Shown here: positions 1 through 8,541 of the stretch, piece after piece | Layout: each line of letters begins with the position of its first letter | Position numbering within the stretch: position 1 is the stretch's first letter | Assembly (NCBI GenBank): GCA_022706865.1 | Contig: JAKJBT010000006.1 | Location: forward strand, 1 to 39,196 | DNA from: Bacillota bacterium | GTDB taxonomy: Bacteria; Bacillota_A; Clostridia; Lutisporales; Lutisporaceae | Length of the DNA stretch: 39,196 bases | Direction of reading: 5' to 3' | Made by a program: the position numbers and the translations under genes | The notes under the pieces: generated by a model | Database searches by the model: none | What the model was told of the DNA's origin: nothing | What the model saw: only the letters and a program-made list of their open reading frames with translations

Positions 1-62
1 AAGTTACAGTGACAAACAATATTTTAGCAATTTATTGAACTTAATAATAAATTTATCAGAAA

Positions 63-126
63 AAGAGGATTTTGCCTCTTCCGTGTCGAATATTTCAATT
101 GCGCTAAATAATCATTTCGCGCAATT
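63..126 (+). promoter_or_regulatory. Leader of the xer gene: short hairpin, TGTCGAA box and 8-bp inverted repeat
   Basis: The leader holds three small signals. A 6-bp hairpin (AAGAGG/CCTCTT) lies at 63-80. A TGTCGAA heptamer, identical to the core of the Spo0A box, lies at 84-90. A perfect 8-bp inverted repeat (AATTGCGC/GCGCAATT) occupies 97-104 and 119-126, ending 32 bases before the start codon. The repeat has no T-run, so it looks more like an operator or leader hairpin than a terminator. Spo0A binding is inference from a 7-base match only. Confidence 0.35.
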
Positions 127-158
127 ATGCTCAAAAAATCAAAAAGGGGATATGTAAT

Positions 159-1109
159 ATGATTAAACTTCCTGATATCGCAGTTGAATTTCTTGAATAC
201 ATGGAAACCATCCGCGGTAAATCAAAAAATACTATCACCGCTTATAGTTATGACCTTGCTCTCTTTTTCAAATTTATAAAAATGAAACGTGGTTATGTGG
301 CAACTGATATGGACATTGATGAAATTCCTGTTGATGATGTAGATATGTATATAATCAACAATATAAGCCTTGCTGACTTATATTCCTTCCTCTCCTTCGC
401 GGCTAACCAGAGAGATAATAAAAACTATGCCCGGGCCAGAAAGGTTGCATGTATAAGATCATTCTTCAAATATCTTCATAAAATGAAAATGATCAAAGAA
501 AATCCAAGTGCAGAATTAGAATCACCGAAAATCAACTCAAGGCATCCTATTTACCTCACCCTTGAGGAAAGCAAGCAGCTTCTTGCTTCTATAGATGGTG
601 AAAACAAAGAAAGAGATTATGCTATAATTACTCTCTTCCTAAACTGCGGACTGCGCCTTTCAGAACTGATAAGCATAGATATAAACAAAATCAACAATGA
701 CATACTGACTGTAATCGGAAAAGGCAGCAAAGAACGGACTGTATATCTGAACAAGGCATGCATAGATGCAATAAACAATTACTTAAAGGTTCGTCCTGTT
801 GACGATGTTGAAGATAAGAATGCATTGTTCTTAAGCGAAAGAAAGCGCAGAATCAGCAAAAGGACCGTACAATACCTTGTGAAAAAATATATCGGTATTT
901 CCAACCTCGATATGGAGAAATACTCCCCTCATAAACTGAGACATACTGCTGCCACTCTAATGTATAAGTACGGAAAAGTCGATATCAGGTCTATTCAGCA
1001 GATTCTTGGACACGAAAACATCTCAACAACACAGATTTATACGCATCTGGATGATGAAACTCTGAGGAACGCAGTAAATGCCAATCCCCTTGCCGAAGAG
1101 AAAAAATAA
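159..1109 (+). CDS. xerC: Xer-type tyrosine recombinase (XerC/XerD family)
   Basis: A site-specific recombinase of the phage-integrase fold, 316 residues. The N-terminal SAM-like DNA-binding domain covers about residues 5-110 and the catalytic domain about 130-305. All the catalytic residues of the family are visible: R166 in NCGLRLSEL, K188 in GKGSKER, H258 and R261 in HKLRH, H285 in LGHENI, and the nucleophile Y294 in QIYTH. Family members resolve chromosome dimers at dif with FtsK. The N-terminal domain is somewhat long, with an insertion around residues 45-90. The AAGGGG ribosome binding site lies 9 bases before the ATG. No phage genes or attachment sites flank it, so a housekeeping role is more likely than an integrase role. 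XerC versus XerD cannot be settled from one copy, and a third Xer paralogue is also possible. Confidence 0.82.
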   Translation: MIKLPDIAVEFLEYMETIRGKSKNTITAYSYDLALFFKFIKMKRGYVATDMDIDEIPVDDVDMYIINNISLADLYSFLSFAANQRDNKNYARARKVACIRSFFKYLHKMKMIKENPSAELESPKINSRHPIYLTLEESKQLLASIDGENKERDYAIITLFLNCGLRLSELISIDINKINNDILTVIGKGSKERTVYLNKACIDAINNYLKVRPVDDVEDKNALFLSERKRRISKRTVQYLVKKYIGISNLDMEKYSPHKLRHTAATLMYKYGKVDIRSIQQILGHENISTTQIYTHLDDETLRNAVNANPLAEEKK

Positions 1110-1113
1110 ATCT

Positions 1114-1155
1114 AAGAAATGATTAACATAAATATTTTTATGTTAATCATTTCTT
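1114..1155. terminator. Bidirectional terminator, 19-bp perfect stem
   Basis: Perfect inverted repeat 1114-1132/1137-1155 with a 4-base loop, and a T-rich run on the plus strand after it. It separates the rightward xer gene from the convergent cysteine-rich gene. The TAA stop of the latter (1143-1145) lies inside the stem. Confidence 0.85.
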
Positions 1156-1400
1156 TCTTTTTCACTGTAATCAACTATATAGTCCTTTTCATATTTCCAT
1201 TTTTCCAGATCTTCCGTATCCAGCTCAGCATTTTCATCTTCTATTATCTCATCTATCTCAATGCTGGTGTAATCAGCGGTCTTATCTATGCAAGCGCAGC
1301 AATTGTCGCAGATTTTATTGGGGTCAAGGTCACATATGTTACATTCTCCGCAATCGGTACATTCTCTGTCCATTAAGACACACTCTTTCTTGTAACCCAT
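1143..1400 (-). CDS. Small cysteine-rich, acidic protein of unknown function
   Basis: 85 residues. Nine cysteines sit in the first 37 residues, at 7, 14, 17, 20, 23, 31, 34, 35 and 37, giving C-x2-C-x2-C-x2-C, then C-x2-C-C-x-C. This spacing suggests metal (zinc or iron-sulfur) binding, but it lacks the proline and spacing of bacterial ferredoxins. The second half is strongly acidic (repeated I/D/E stretches) and ends in a charged tail. A consensus ribosome binding site (AGGAGG) lies 6 bases before the ATG, and a possible TTGCAT...TAAAAT promoter sits upstream, which together with the terminator support a real gene. I do not recognise a named family. The complementary-strand frame is less convincing because it lacks a ribosome binding site and runs through the terminator. 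Confidence 0.7.
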   Translation of the reverse strand: MGYKKECVLMDRECTDCGECNICDLDPNKICDNCCACIDKTADYTSIEIDEIIEDENAELDTEDLEKWKYEKDYIVDYSEKERND

Positions 1401-1631
1401 ATAACTTCCTCCTAAATTTATATGTCAATTCTATTTTACAATGTATAGACACTAAAATGCAATCCGGCCGTAAACTTTGATAATTCTTCAATTATCTATT
1501 CAGAGAAGGATATATTATGCCGATATTATATTTATAATAATGCAAAAATATGTCCTTTTTCTCCAATCGAAAAGCTATCTGCTGATATGTATAAGCTTGC
1601 TTTATATTTGTATAAGAAGGTGGTGTTAATA

Positions 1632-2822
1632 TTGATTAATATTTCTACTAATATCTTTGTTTTTACAGCTTATATTTTCTTACTGGTAATTGAGTTTATT
1701 TTTATGAAAGTACTTGATGTTAATTTCAGCACTCCCTGGCTTATTACCACATTAATATATATTATGTTCATAATATACCAGATTCTGTACAGAGTTAATG
1801 AGCAGATAGAAAAAGGCAGGATAAAGGAGATTCTGTATTGTATCATCGACACTATTAACGGGATACCACTGGTCAATAAGGATAATAAAATAATCATACA
1901 ATGGGATGTAATTTTTAAAAAACTGATTGACAAAAAAGAATACTTCCTATATGACAATATCATTAAAATAAAAACAAAAAACATTGACCGATATGTTAAC
2001 CAGTATCCCTCCCTCCTATTTAACAGTTCCATGGATATGCTGGAAAGAAAAAGCAAGATAGATACCAAATCTATTGTTAAAGGAAAAGAATCCGGCTTGG
2101 ATGATATATCAAAGGGATTGGATATAGACGAAGATATGAAAAAAATATTGTTTGTCAAATATCTGAGCAATAATAAAATGACATTGGCGAATTTTGATTC
2201 TTCCATTTACTTCGACATTGTGGTAAATGATGAATATGAGCCCCCTGAATATGAAAAATTCGGTATCCAGCCTGATGACAGATATGATGGTTTTTCATTG
2301 GTTGCTTATCATAAGGATAAGAAGTACATCCTGGTTCCAAGGATAATGCTATTTGGTAAAAGAATAGACAAGGAAAAGTGGCTGTATCGAAATATAGACA
2401 GAATCATAAAATGCGCCGAAAATATAGCTGCAGGTATAGAGGATTACTTAATAATTGTAGATGAGCTGAGTTTAAAAGATTTAACAACTGATTACTATGG
2501 TGAAGATGCCGAAGTAATACCGCCTTTCTTTTTTGAACGCTTAGACAATAATATCCTGGTATTTTCCGGAATAGTAAAAGGCAAAGAAGTATCAAGGGCT
2601 TACTGTACACTGGAAACAAGTCATAACGGCTTTGAAATCAAGATGCAAAAATATGAGTTGATTATTGATGGTATCAGCGAAGTTGTGGAAGAAGAAAAAA
2701 CCATCGCCATAGGTAATGCATATCAACCTATTGTTGCCCTAATGGAGAAAATGCCGACAATATCCAACAATATAAAATTGGCTATATTAAAAAAGGATAT
2801 TGAAGACCTTGTAATTAAATAA
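1632..2822 (+). CDS. Unknown membrane protein with two N-terminal transmembrane helices
   Basis: I chose the TTG at 1632 because AAGGTGGTG at 1617-1625 lies 6 bases upstream; the ATG at 1587 in the same frame has no ribosome binding site. The protein then has 396 residues. Two hydrophobic helices, about residues 5-25 (FVFTAYIFLLVIEFIF) and 32-50 (WLITTLIYIMFIIYQIL), precede a roughly 340-residue soluble, charged region rich in lysine, aspartate and isoleucine. With a short connection between the helices, the soluble part probably lies in the cytoplasm. No catalytic motif, signal peptide or repeat is evident. Its stop is 8 bases from the stop of the convergent LysM gene, without a clear terminator. 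I do not recognise the family. Confidence 0.7.
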   Translation: MINISTNIFVFTAYIFLLVIEFIFMKVLDVNFSTPWLITTLIYIMFIIYQILYRVNEQIEKGRIKEILYCIIDTINGIPLVNKDNKIIIQWDVIFKKLIDKKEYFLYDNIIKIKTKNIDRYVNQYPSLLFNSSMDMLERKSKIDTKSIVKGKESGLDDISKGLDIDEDMKKILFVKYLSNNKMTLANFDSSIYFDIVVNDEYEPPEYEKFGIQPDDRYDGFSLVAYHKDKKYILVPRIMLFGKRIDKEKWLYRNIDRIIKCAENIAAGIEDYLIIVDELSLKDLTTDYYGEDAEVIPPFFFERLDNNILVFSGIVKGKEVSRAYCTLETSHNGFEIKMQKYELIIDGISEVVEEEKTIAIGNAYQPIVALMEKMPTISNNIKLAILKKDIEDLVIK

Positions 2823-2830
2823 TAAATATT

Positions 2831-3121
2831 CTATTTGAAGCTTGGGAAATATAAAAGTTCTCCAGGCTTTAAATTTGCGTTCTGCAAATTGTTGATCTCC
2901 ATAACCCTGGAAATATATTCCCTTATATCCATGCCTCCCTTATGCTTCTGTGACATGTTCCACAGAGTATCCCCTTCTTCTACGTATTCAGGAATCATCA
3001 GAACATCCTGATTCTCTCTGGCACTTACTGCCAGTGTAAAAAGCGAGGACATTGCAAATATCATTATAATGCCGATAGAGACTATAAACCTCGATTTGCT
3101 CCTGATAACAAACCTTTTCAT
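2831..3121 (-). CDS. LysM-domain secreted or anchored protein, YneA-like SOS division inhibitor candidate
   Basis: 96 residues: a hydrophobic signal or anchor (about 10-33, FIVSIGIIMIFAMSSLFTLAV) followed by one LysM domain (about 44-93, EYVEEGDTLWNM...GELLYFPSF) that binds peptidoglycan. The start is the ATG at 3121, with GGAGG six bases upstream. The in-frame ATG at 3160 overlaps the -10 box and cannot be the start. The architecture (short N-terminal anchor plus LysM) and the divergent position next to lexA match Bacillus YneA, which delays division during the SOS response. Two LexA boxes overlap its promoter. Function is therefore inferred from architecture, synteny and operators; sequence identity to YneA is not asserted. 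Confidence 0.8.
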   Translation of the reverse strand: MKRFVIRSKSRFIVSIGIIMIFAMSSLFTLAVSARENQDVLMIPEYVEEGDTLWNMSQKHKGGMDIREYISRVMEINNLQNANLKPGELLYFPSFK

Positions 3122-3137
3122 ATAATTACCTCCATTG

Positions 3138-3187
3138 CGAACATTTGTTCTTTTCTCCATTATATGCGAACATATGTGCTATGTCAA
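3138..3187 (-). promoter_or_regulatory. SOS promoter of the LysM gene with two LexA boxes
   Basis: On the minus strand, TTGACA (3187-3182) and TATAAT (3164-3159) are separated by exactly 17 bases. One LexA box (CGAACATATGTGCT, 3167-3180) fills the spacer, and a second (CGAACATTTGTTCT, 3138-3151) lies just past the expected transcription start. Both fit the Gram-positive consensus CGAAC-N4-GTTCG, with one or two changes in the right half. Confidence 0.85.
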
Positions 3188-3206
3188 GAAAAAAAATAAA
3201 AATTTA

Positions 3207-3246
3207 CGAACGTATGTTTGAAATTTATAACTTGTTATGTTATAAT
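3207..3246 (+). promoter_or_regulatory. lexA promoter with an autoregulatory LexA box
   Basis: TTGAAA (3218-3223) and TATAAT (3241-3246) have a 17-base spacer. The LexA box CGAACGTATGTTTG (3207-3220) overlaps the -35 element, so LexA should repress its own gene. Transcription should begin near 3253, which excludes the in-frame TTG at 3261 as a well-spaced start. Confidence 0.85.
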
Positions 3247-3290
3247 GATAGAAGAAATTATTGGGAATTATATTTATATTGGAGAGTAAT

Positions 3291-3911
3291 ATGAATATTG
3301 ATGATTTAAGTAAAAAGCAATTTGAAGTCTTGAACTTCATAAAAAAGGAGATCAATAAGAAAGGTTATCCCCCTTCTGTCAGGGAGATATGTGATGCCGT
3401 GAAGCTGAAATCCACTTCTACCGTTCACGGCCACCTGGAGAGGCTTGAAAGAAAGGGATATATCCGAAGAGACCCGACAAAGCCTCGTGCCATTGAAGTC
3501 CTCGATAGCAGCAGTTCTGTAGTTACAAAAAAGGAAATGGTAGAGCTGCCTGTTGTCGGTAAGGTTACAGCAGGCCTTCCCATACTTGCCGAAGAAAATA
3601 TCGAAGATACATTTCCGGTACCTATAGATTTTGTCGGAAACAATGAAGCTTTTATGCTGATTGTAAAGGGTGACAGCATGATAAACGCCGGTATATTTGA
3701 CGGCGATTATGTAATTGTAAGGAAGCAGTCAATCGCCAAGAACGGTGATATTGTAGTGGCTTTGTTAAATGATGAAGCTACGGTTAAGACCTTTTATAAA
3801 GAAAAGGATTATTTCAGGCTGCAGCCGGAGAATCCCTACCTCATGCCGATAATAGCCAAGGAGCTTTCCATCCTGGGGAAAGTCATAGGAGTATTCAGAT
3901 CAATAAGATAA
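3291..3911 (+). CDS. lexA: LexA repressor, SOS regulator and self-cleaving serine protease
   Basis: 206 residues from the ATG at 3291, preceded by GGAGAG; this matches the usual LexA length of about 200-210. The N-terminal winged-helix domain (1-70) contains the recognition region [19 protein letters not shown]. The C-terminal S24 peptidase domain has the Ala94-Gly95 cleavage site (VTAGLP), the nucleophile Ser129 in KGDSM and the general base Lys166 in ATVKTF. RecA filaments would stimulate self-cleavage and so derepress the LysM gene and lexA. It is transcribed alone, with a hairpin directly after the stop. Confidence 0.97.
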   Translation: MNIDDLSKKQFEVLNFIKKEINKKGYPPSVREICDAVKLKSTSTVHGHLERLERKGYIRRDPTKPRAIEVLDSSSSVVTKKEMVELPVVGKVTAGLPILAEENIEDTFPVPIDFVGNNEAFMLIVKGDSMINAGIFDGDYVIVRKQSIAKNGDIVVALLNDEATVKTFYKEKDYFRLQPENPYLMPIIAKELSILGKVIGVFRSIR

Positions 3912-3916
3912 AAATA

Positions 3917-3956
3917 ATCCGATAACCGCTGTATATACTCTAATAGGTTATCGGAT
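3917..3956. terminator. Hairpin between convergent lexA and the AraC-family gene
   Basis: 11-bp perfect arms ATCCGATAACC (3917-3927) and GGTTATCGGAT (3946-3956) with an 18-base loop. A short T-run follows on the plus strand (3961-3967). It probably ends lexA and may serve the convergent gene too. Confidence 0.6.
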
Positions 3957-3971
3957 CTGTATTTTTTGTAT

Positions 3972-4835
3972 CTATTTCTTCCGGACAGGAATCCAGACTT
4001 CACTGTAAGCATAATCTTTCTTCTGTTTATCCATTTTAGTAAATGAAAAGGAAGGAGCATTGATTACTTCGTAATCCGACGAAGGAAGCCATTCTGAATA
4101 TATCCTTGCCATTGTATCCTGCAGCGTGGAAGGAAACGGTCCTTCATTAGGAAATACGGCCCATGTGCAGGCTTCGACGGTTACTTTTTCCAATAGGTCA
4201 CTTACTTGATTTTCAGTGGTTAAGATACCTATCAAGTGAGTTAATTCTCCTTCTTCTCTTAAGAAATTAGCATCAGCATCATAAGAAGCATTGACAATTT
4301 CATAAGGCTCCATATTTTGAAGAGAATGCATTTCTTTTTTTTGTTCCTCTGTAATGCTTTCTGCAAGCTTTACAATTTCTTTGTTGATACCTTCAAATTG
4401 CATAGGAACACGTTTACTTACACCGACTAAATTAAACGCCGGTTTATCCTCAATTCTATATTCCATGTTTATTCCTCCCTTGACTGTTATTATGAATGAA
4501 AGCTTGGGATACGATTTGATTATGCCTTTTTTCACTACTTCTGAAGGCAAAAATCCGCTCCATTTCTTAAATGCCCGGGTAAAGCCGTCCATTGACTGAT
4601 AACCATACTTAAAAGCAACATCCGTTACCTTTTCTCCATTCAATAAATCCTTATTTGCTTCCGACAGCTTTCTGTTCTTGATATATTCGTTAAGAGTCAA
4701 ACCAGAAAGATAGAAGAATATCTTCCTGAAGTGATAGTCAGAAACCCCGGCATACTCGGAAATTATTTCGGGAGTTATATCATCGGTTAAATGATCTTCA
4801 ATATAGTCTATAACATGATTTAATCCCTTGAGCAT
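3972..4835 (-). CDS. AraC-family regulator with a GyrI-like effector-binding domain
   Basis: 287 residues from the ATG at 4835, chosen because GGGAGGGAG lies just upstream; a longer in-frame start at 4853 has none. The AraC DNA-binding domain is at the N-terminus (about 1-105): two helix-turn-helix units, including EYAGVSDYHFRKIFFYLSGLT and VAFKYGYQSMDGFTRAFKKW. A GyrI/SOUL-like small-molecule domain occupies about 125-285 (MEYRIEDKPAFNLVGVSKRV ... FAYSEVWIPV type). This layout is that of Rob and similar multidrug-responsive regulators, so it may sense a drug or lipophilic compound. It lies downstream of an efflux operon on the same strand, about 100 bases away, but whether it controls that operon is inference. 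Confidence 0.85.
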   Translation of the reverse strand: MLKGLNHVIDYIEDHLTDDITPEIISEYAGVSDYHFRKIFFYLSGLTLNEYIKNRKLSEANKDLLNGEKVTDVAFKYGYQSMDGFTRAFKKWSGFLPSEVVKKGIIKSYPKLSFIITVKGGINMEYRIEDKPAFNLVGVSKRVPMQFEGINKEIVKLAESITEEQKKEMHSLQNMEPYEIVNASYDADANFLREEGELTHLIGILTTENQVSDLLEKVTVEACTWAVFPNEGPFPSTLQDTMARIYSEWLPSSDYEVINAPSFSFTKMDKQKKDYAYSEVWIPVRKK

Positions 4836-4932
4836 TTTCTCCCTCCCTTTCATATCAACATAATATCAAAGTAAGCATGAAGATACTCGACTTTTATAAT
4901 ACAAAAAATATCGAATCGTAACAATTAAACAA

Positions 4933-6171
4933 TTAATCAAGTCCGCCCTTTACTTTGGTGCCTTCTTCCAGTGTCTCATCCGGTGACAGGATTATTTCCT
5001 CTCCTTCCATCAAGCCTCTTACCACCTCAACCTGTTCGCTGCCCTCAATCCCCTTTTCGATAGCCCTTAGTTTTGCTACACCGTCTTCATTGACAAAAAC
5101 ATGATCTTTTCCCTGATAGCTGAATACGGCTTTCTCATCAATAATAAGTGTACCTTTGCTGCTTTGCTTTATGATTTTAACTGTCATTTCATATCCCGGC
5201 CTCAGCCCTGTTGCTTCATTTTCCAAATTTATTTCAACCCTGACTCTTTTCTGTTCTATTCCAAGAGCGGACATGACGCTTTGAGCTTTAGGGTGTATTT
5301 TTCTTATTGTTCCTTTGACACCTTGCATACCAATTTCTTCATCATCAATTATTACGGCTGAACCTACACTTATTCCTGCAATATCCTCAATAAGCACATC
5401 GCTTTCAATATAATATCCTTCCGATCCTCCTATTTCAAATAGCTTCATCCCTGGCTGCACAATACTGCCTGTTTTTGCTTCGGCAGTTAATACCAAGCCG
5501 TCTATTGGGGCTTTAACAATCATATCTTCGGATTTAAGCTTTAGTTGTTCAATTCTGGCGTTAATTTCGGAAAGCTGAGCTTCATATTGTTTTTTTATGT
5601 TCCCCGAAATATCCTTCTCAGCAATTGCCAGATTACTTTTTGCAGTTTCCAGCCCTGCTTCTGCAGCTGCAAGGTTTGTAAGAGAGCTCTTATAAGTGCC
5701 GAGGCTTATTGCACCGGCTTCATATAATACCTTATTATTTTCCATTGTCCTTTTTGCTTCTTCATATACAGCTTCCGCAGAGCGCACCTGTGCATTCAGG
5801 ATACGTATAGCTTCATCATCCGCCGAGGTTTTAGCTTCTGCATATTTTGCCGAAATCCCAAGCTTTTGTGCTTCCAATGCTTTTATCTGCAGATTTATAT
5901 CGCTGTTATCAATTTTGGCAATAACTTCTCCTTCTTTTACCGGATCACCTTCTTTTTTTAGTACTTGTATTACTCTTCCGGATACTGCAGAATACACGGC
6001 TGTTTCTTGCTCGAGCATCAGGCTTCCGGTTTCTTCAACATATTCTTCGATATCGCCTCTGGTGACCTTTGCTAATTCCACAGTTACTGCCGGACTTCCC
6101 ATCTTGACTTTCAAGCCTGCTGCAATTGCTGTTAATAAGATTACACCTGTCCAGATGACTTTTTTCTTCAA
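4933..6171 (-). CDS. Efflux periplasmic-adaptor family protein (HlyD/MacA/YknX-like)
   Basis: 412 residues with a TTG start; AGGGGGT lies 7 bases upstream and no better start exists. One N-terminal membrane anchor (about 4-22, VIWTGVILLTAIAAGLKV) precedes a split lipoyl/barrel-sandwich domain (about 50-90 and 215-245), a coiled-coil hairpin (about 95-215, rich in A, E, K and L) and a beta-barrel region (about 250-330). In Gram-positive bacteria such adaptors work with an ABC transporter of the MacB/YknYZ type in the membrane, exporting peptides, lipids or toxic compounds. It is the last gene of the operon, 12 bases after the permease. The substrate cannot be read from the sequence. Confidence 0.88.
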   Translation of the reverse strand: MKKKVIWTGVILLTAIAAGLKVKMGSPAVTVELAKVTRGDIEEYVEETGSLMLEQETAVYSAVSGRVIQVLKKEGDPVKEGEVIAKIDNSDINLQIKALEAQKLGISAKYAEAKTSADDEAIRILNAQVRSAEAVYEEAKRTMENNKVLYEAGAISLGTYKSSLTNLAAAEAGLETAKSNLAIAEKDISGNIKKQYEAQLSEINARIEQLKLKSEDMIVKAPIDGLVLTAEAKTGSIVQPGMKLFEIGGSEGYYIESDVLIEDIAGISVGSAVIIDDEEIGMQGVKGTIRKIHPKAQSVMSALGIEQKRVRVEINLENEATGLRPGYEMTVKIIKQSSKGTLIIDEKAVFSYQGKDHVFVNEDGVAKLRAIEKGIEGSEQVEVVRGLMEGEEIILSPDETLEEGTKVKGGLD

Positions 6172-6183
6172 TTTTTATACCCC

Positions 6184-8541
6184 CTATGATATACGGCTTT
6201 TTAACGCATCAATGAAGTTCAGATTATATATTCTTCTTAATGCAGCGAGCTGTGCAATTATTGCAAAGATAATTGTTGCTGCAGCTGCCTGTATAAAAAA
6301 TCTTGGTGAAAAGATAACCGGGAAAGTTATCATTTCCGAACTGAAGGAATCAGCCATACCGTTAATCATACCTGCTCCCAAAGGGACCCCGACTATTATG
6401 GCTATTAAAGCCATGATAAGATTTTCCTTGCTGAGCATACTATATATGTCTTTTTTCTCAAAGCCCATTATCCGCAGTGATGCAAATTCCATTTTACGTT
6501 CGGAAATACTAATAATGGTTGCATTATATATCAAGGCGAAACCCAGTATTCCACCAAACAACATATACATCCATATTGCAAGATTCATGGTATCAAGATA
6601 CTCCACAAAAGATTGCTTCATATCATCAACAGAGCTTATCGTAGTAATATTTTTAACATCCTTTAGCTTTTCCTTCAGATTATCCTTAGAGGCAACTGAT
6701 ACTCCTGTAATCATCTGCCTTTCTAAAAGCAATGTCCTCATTTCTTCAATATTCATATAGGCATTAGCCCCCAAATATTGCTTTACTATACCCGCTACTT
6801 TCAGAGGTACATCCTTCTTCCCCGGCAAAAAGCTTTTCACAATTATTGACTCACCTTCTCGTACATTAAGTGATTTTGCTATAGCTTCAGTTATAAAAAT
6901 TCCTTTATCCGGCAATTTGACATCATTACTTTCCTTATCCACAAATTTGTAAAATGCTGTCTCCTGCGGTATGCCGATTATTGCGACAGTATTTTTCCTC
7001 CAGCCGTTTGCAAGCTCAAAAGGATACTCAATCCTTGGCTCAATTCTATCCGCCTTGATCAGATGGCTTAAATCCGTTATTTTTCCTTCAGAAAGAGGAC
7101 GTGCAAAATTTATTGTATAATCCATTTTCTGATATTCTCCATATTGAAGCTCAAACATTGATACCATAGTATTCATCATATACAATGGAACAACATTAAT
7201 GCCATAAGCCAAGGCCAAACCCAGAACCAGGAATGAAAATCTTTTCTTGTTTCTAAATATATTTCGTACAACCATTTTCCAGCTGAAAGAGACACGCCTC
7301 CAAAGTATGGTTAGTCTTTCCAGGATAATACGCTTGCCCGATTTCGGGGCTTCAGGACGCATAGAGTCAGCCGGCATTATTTTTATTACACCTCTGGCAC
7401 CAAAGAGTCCCGAACCAATGCAAAACAAGCTGGTCAGCACTATGGCATTCAGTATATAACTGTATTGTACTTTAATACCTGAAAGAGGTATATTAAAATA
7501 AGATACAAATACTTCGCTCATAGGCTTTGATAAAAGAACTCCCCCTGTAATTCCTGCAGCAGAACCTGCAAGGCCAATTGCCAATGCATATTTTGTGTAA
7601 TGGGATAGAATGTTATAATTACTGTATCCCAAAGCCTTCAGTACACCTATAGCCATCCTGTCGTTATTGACAATTCTGGACAGCATAATCGATATTATTA
7701 TTGCTGCAACCATAAGGAACATAACAGGCAGTACGGAAGACATCATTTCAATTCCTTCTATCTTCTGCATTAATACATTATTGCTAAGTTGGTCTTCAAG
7801 CTTTGTTATTCGTTTTAGCCCGTACTTATCCAGCTTTTTTTCTACTATATCAATTACATCCTCAATGTTTTTCTGTTCCGCCAATTTAATCAGAACTTCA
7901 TTATAGCTTCCCCTATACCCAAAGACAGATTGCGCAAAAGCTTCAGTGACATAAGCCACACCAAACTTATCAAGAGCCGGCAGGAGAGATTGTTCATTTT
8001 CCATTAAATATATATATTCTGAACTGGCAGCGATTCCGGAAACCCGCAGATTGTGAGTTCTGCCGTTTATATATGGTGTTATGACTTCATCAATCTCTAT
8101 ATTCCTTGCATTGGCAAACTGTTGGAGCAGGATCACATTATCGTCGCCTAATTCCGATCTGTTGCCTTTTATAGTATGGAGCTTGTTTATAACCCCTCCA
8201 TTCTTAGGAATTGATACTATACGTATATTCACTCTTTCATTTTTGTCGTCAACCTGCAGCGGTACATCTACACTTACGCGTCCTTGCACATTACTTATTC
8301 CGTCTATTGACTTCAAATCGTCAACTGCGGCCTGCGGGACTCTCATTAACTCAATTACGATGTCGTTTATGTTTGTTTCACCGTAATATTGTTCAACTGC
8401 ATTATTTATATTGATGGTTGTTATACTGAACAATATATATATGCATAACGCAACAGCTACAATTACGGTAACTGAAACGAACTGTCCCTTGGAATGATTG
8501 ACCATTCTCAGCAGTCTGACGTCCAGCTTTTTCATCACCAT
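6184..8541 (-). CDS. FtsX-type ABC permease with two FtsX domains (MacB/LolC-like)
   Basis: 785 residues, about twice the length of a single MacB or YknZ unit. An N-terminal helix (about 17-39) is followed by a large extracytoplasmic domain, three helices of a first FtsX domain (about 265-385), another helix (about 430-452), a second extracytoplasmic domain, and a second FtsX domain with three helices near the C-terminus (about 655-775). It is thus an internally duplicated, 8-helix permease. These move substrates by mechanotransmission between ATPase and extracellular domain rather than through a channel. The start at 8541 is 4 bases from GAAAGGA. The third codon is also ATG, at 8535, and would give a TGATG overlap with the ATPase stop; either is possible. 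Confidence 0.9.
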   Translation of the reverse strand: MVMKKLDVRLLRMVNHSKGQFVSVTVIVAVALCIYILFSITTININNAVEQYYGETNINDIVIELMRVPQAAVDDLKSIDGISNVQGRVSVDVPLQVDDKNERVNIRIVSIPKNGGVINKLHTIKGNRSELGDDNVILLQQFANARNIEIDEVITPYINGRTHNLRVSGIAASSEYIYLMENEQSLLPALDKFGVAYVTEAFAQSVFGYRGSYNEVLIKLAEQKNIEDVIDIVEKKLDKYGLKRITKLEDQLSNNVLMQKIEGIEMMSSVLPVMFLMVAAIIISIMLSRIVNNDRMAIGVLKALGYSNYNILSHYTKYALAIGLAGSAAGITGGVLLSKPMSEVFVSYFNIPLSGIKVQYSYILNAIVLTSLFCIGSGLFGARGVIKIMPADSMRPEAPKSGKRIILERLTILWRRVSFSWKMVVRNIFRNKKRFSFLVLGLALAYGINVVPLYMMNTMVSMFELQYGEYQKMDYTINFARPLSEGKITDLSHLIKADRIEPRIEYPFELANGWRKNTVAIIGIPQETAFYKFVDKESNDVKLPDKGIFITEAIAKSLNVREGESIIVKSFLPGKKDVPLKVAGIVKQYLGANAYMNIEEMRTLLLERQMITGVSVASKDNLKEKLKDVKNITTISSVDDMKQSFVEYLDTMNLAIWMYMLFGGILGFALIYNATIISISERKMEFASLRIMGFEKKDIYSMLSKENLIMALIAIIVGVPLGAGMINGMADSFSSEMITFPVIFSPRFFIQAAAATIIFAIIAQLAALRRIYNLNFIDALKSRIS

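Noticed and set aside
159..1109. The tyrosine recombinase as an integrase of a mobile element
   Set aside because: No att repeats, tRNA target, phage or conjugation genes lie near, and the protein has the plain Xer length and domain layout.
1119..1376. A hydrophobic rightward frame opposite the cysteine-rich gene
   Set aside because: Its start lies in the terminator stem, it has no ribosome binding site, and the hydrophobic look arises from reading acidic codons backwards.
1502..1562. Imperfect hairpin GAGAAGGATATATT with its partner before the membrane gene
   Set aside because: The pairing is A/T rich with bulges and I could not separate it from chance in sequence of this composition.
5696..6760. 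A 354-codon rightward frame opposite the HlyD and FtsX genes
   Set aside because: It crosses two well-supported leftward genes and their junction, has no recognisable domain, and its Ile/Ser/Ala richness fits an antisense shadow.
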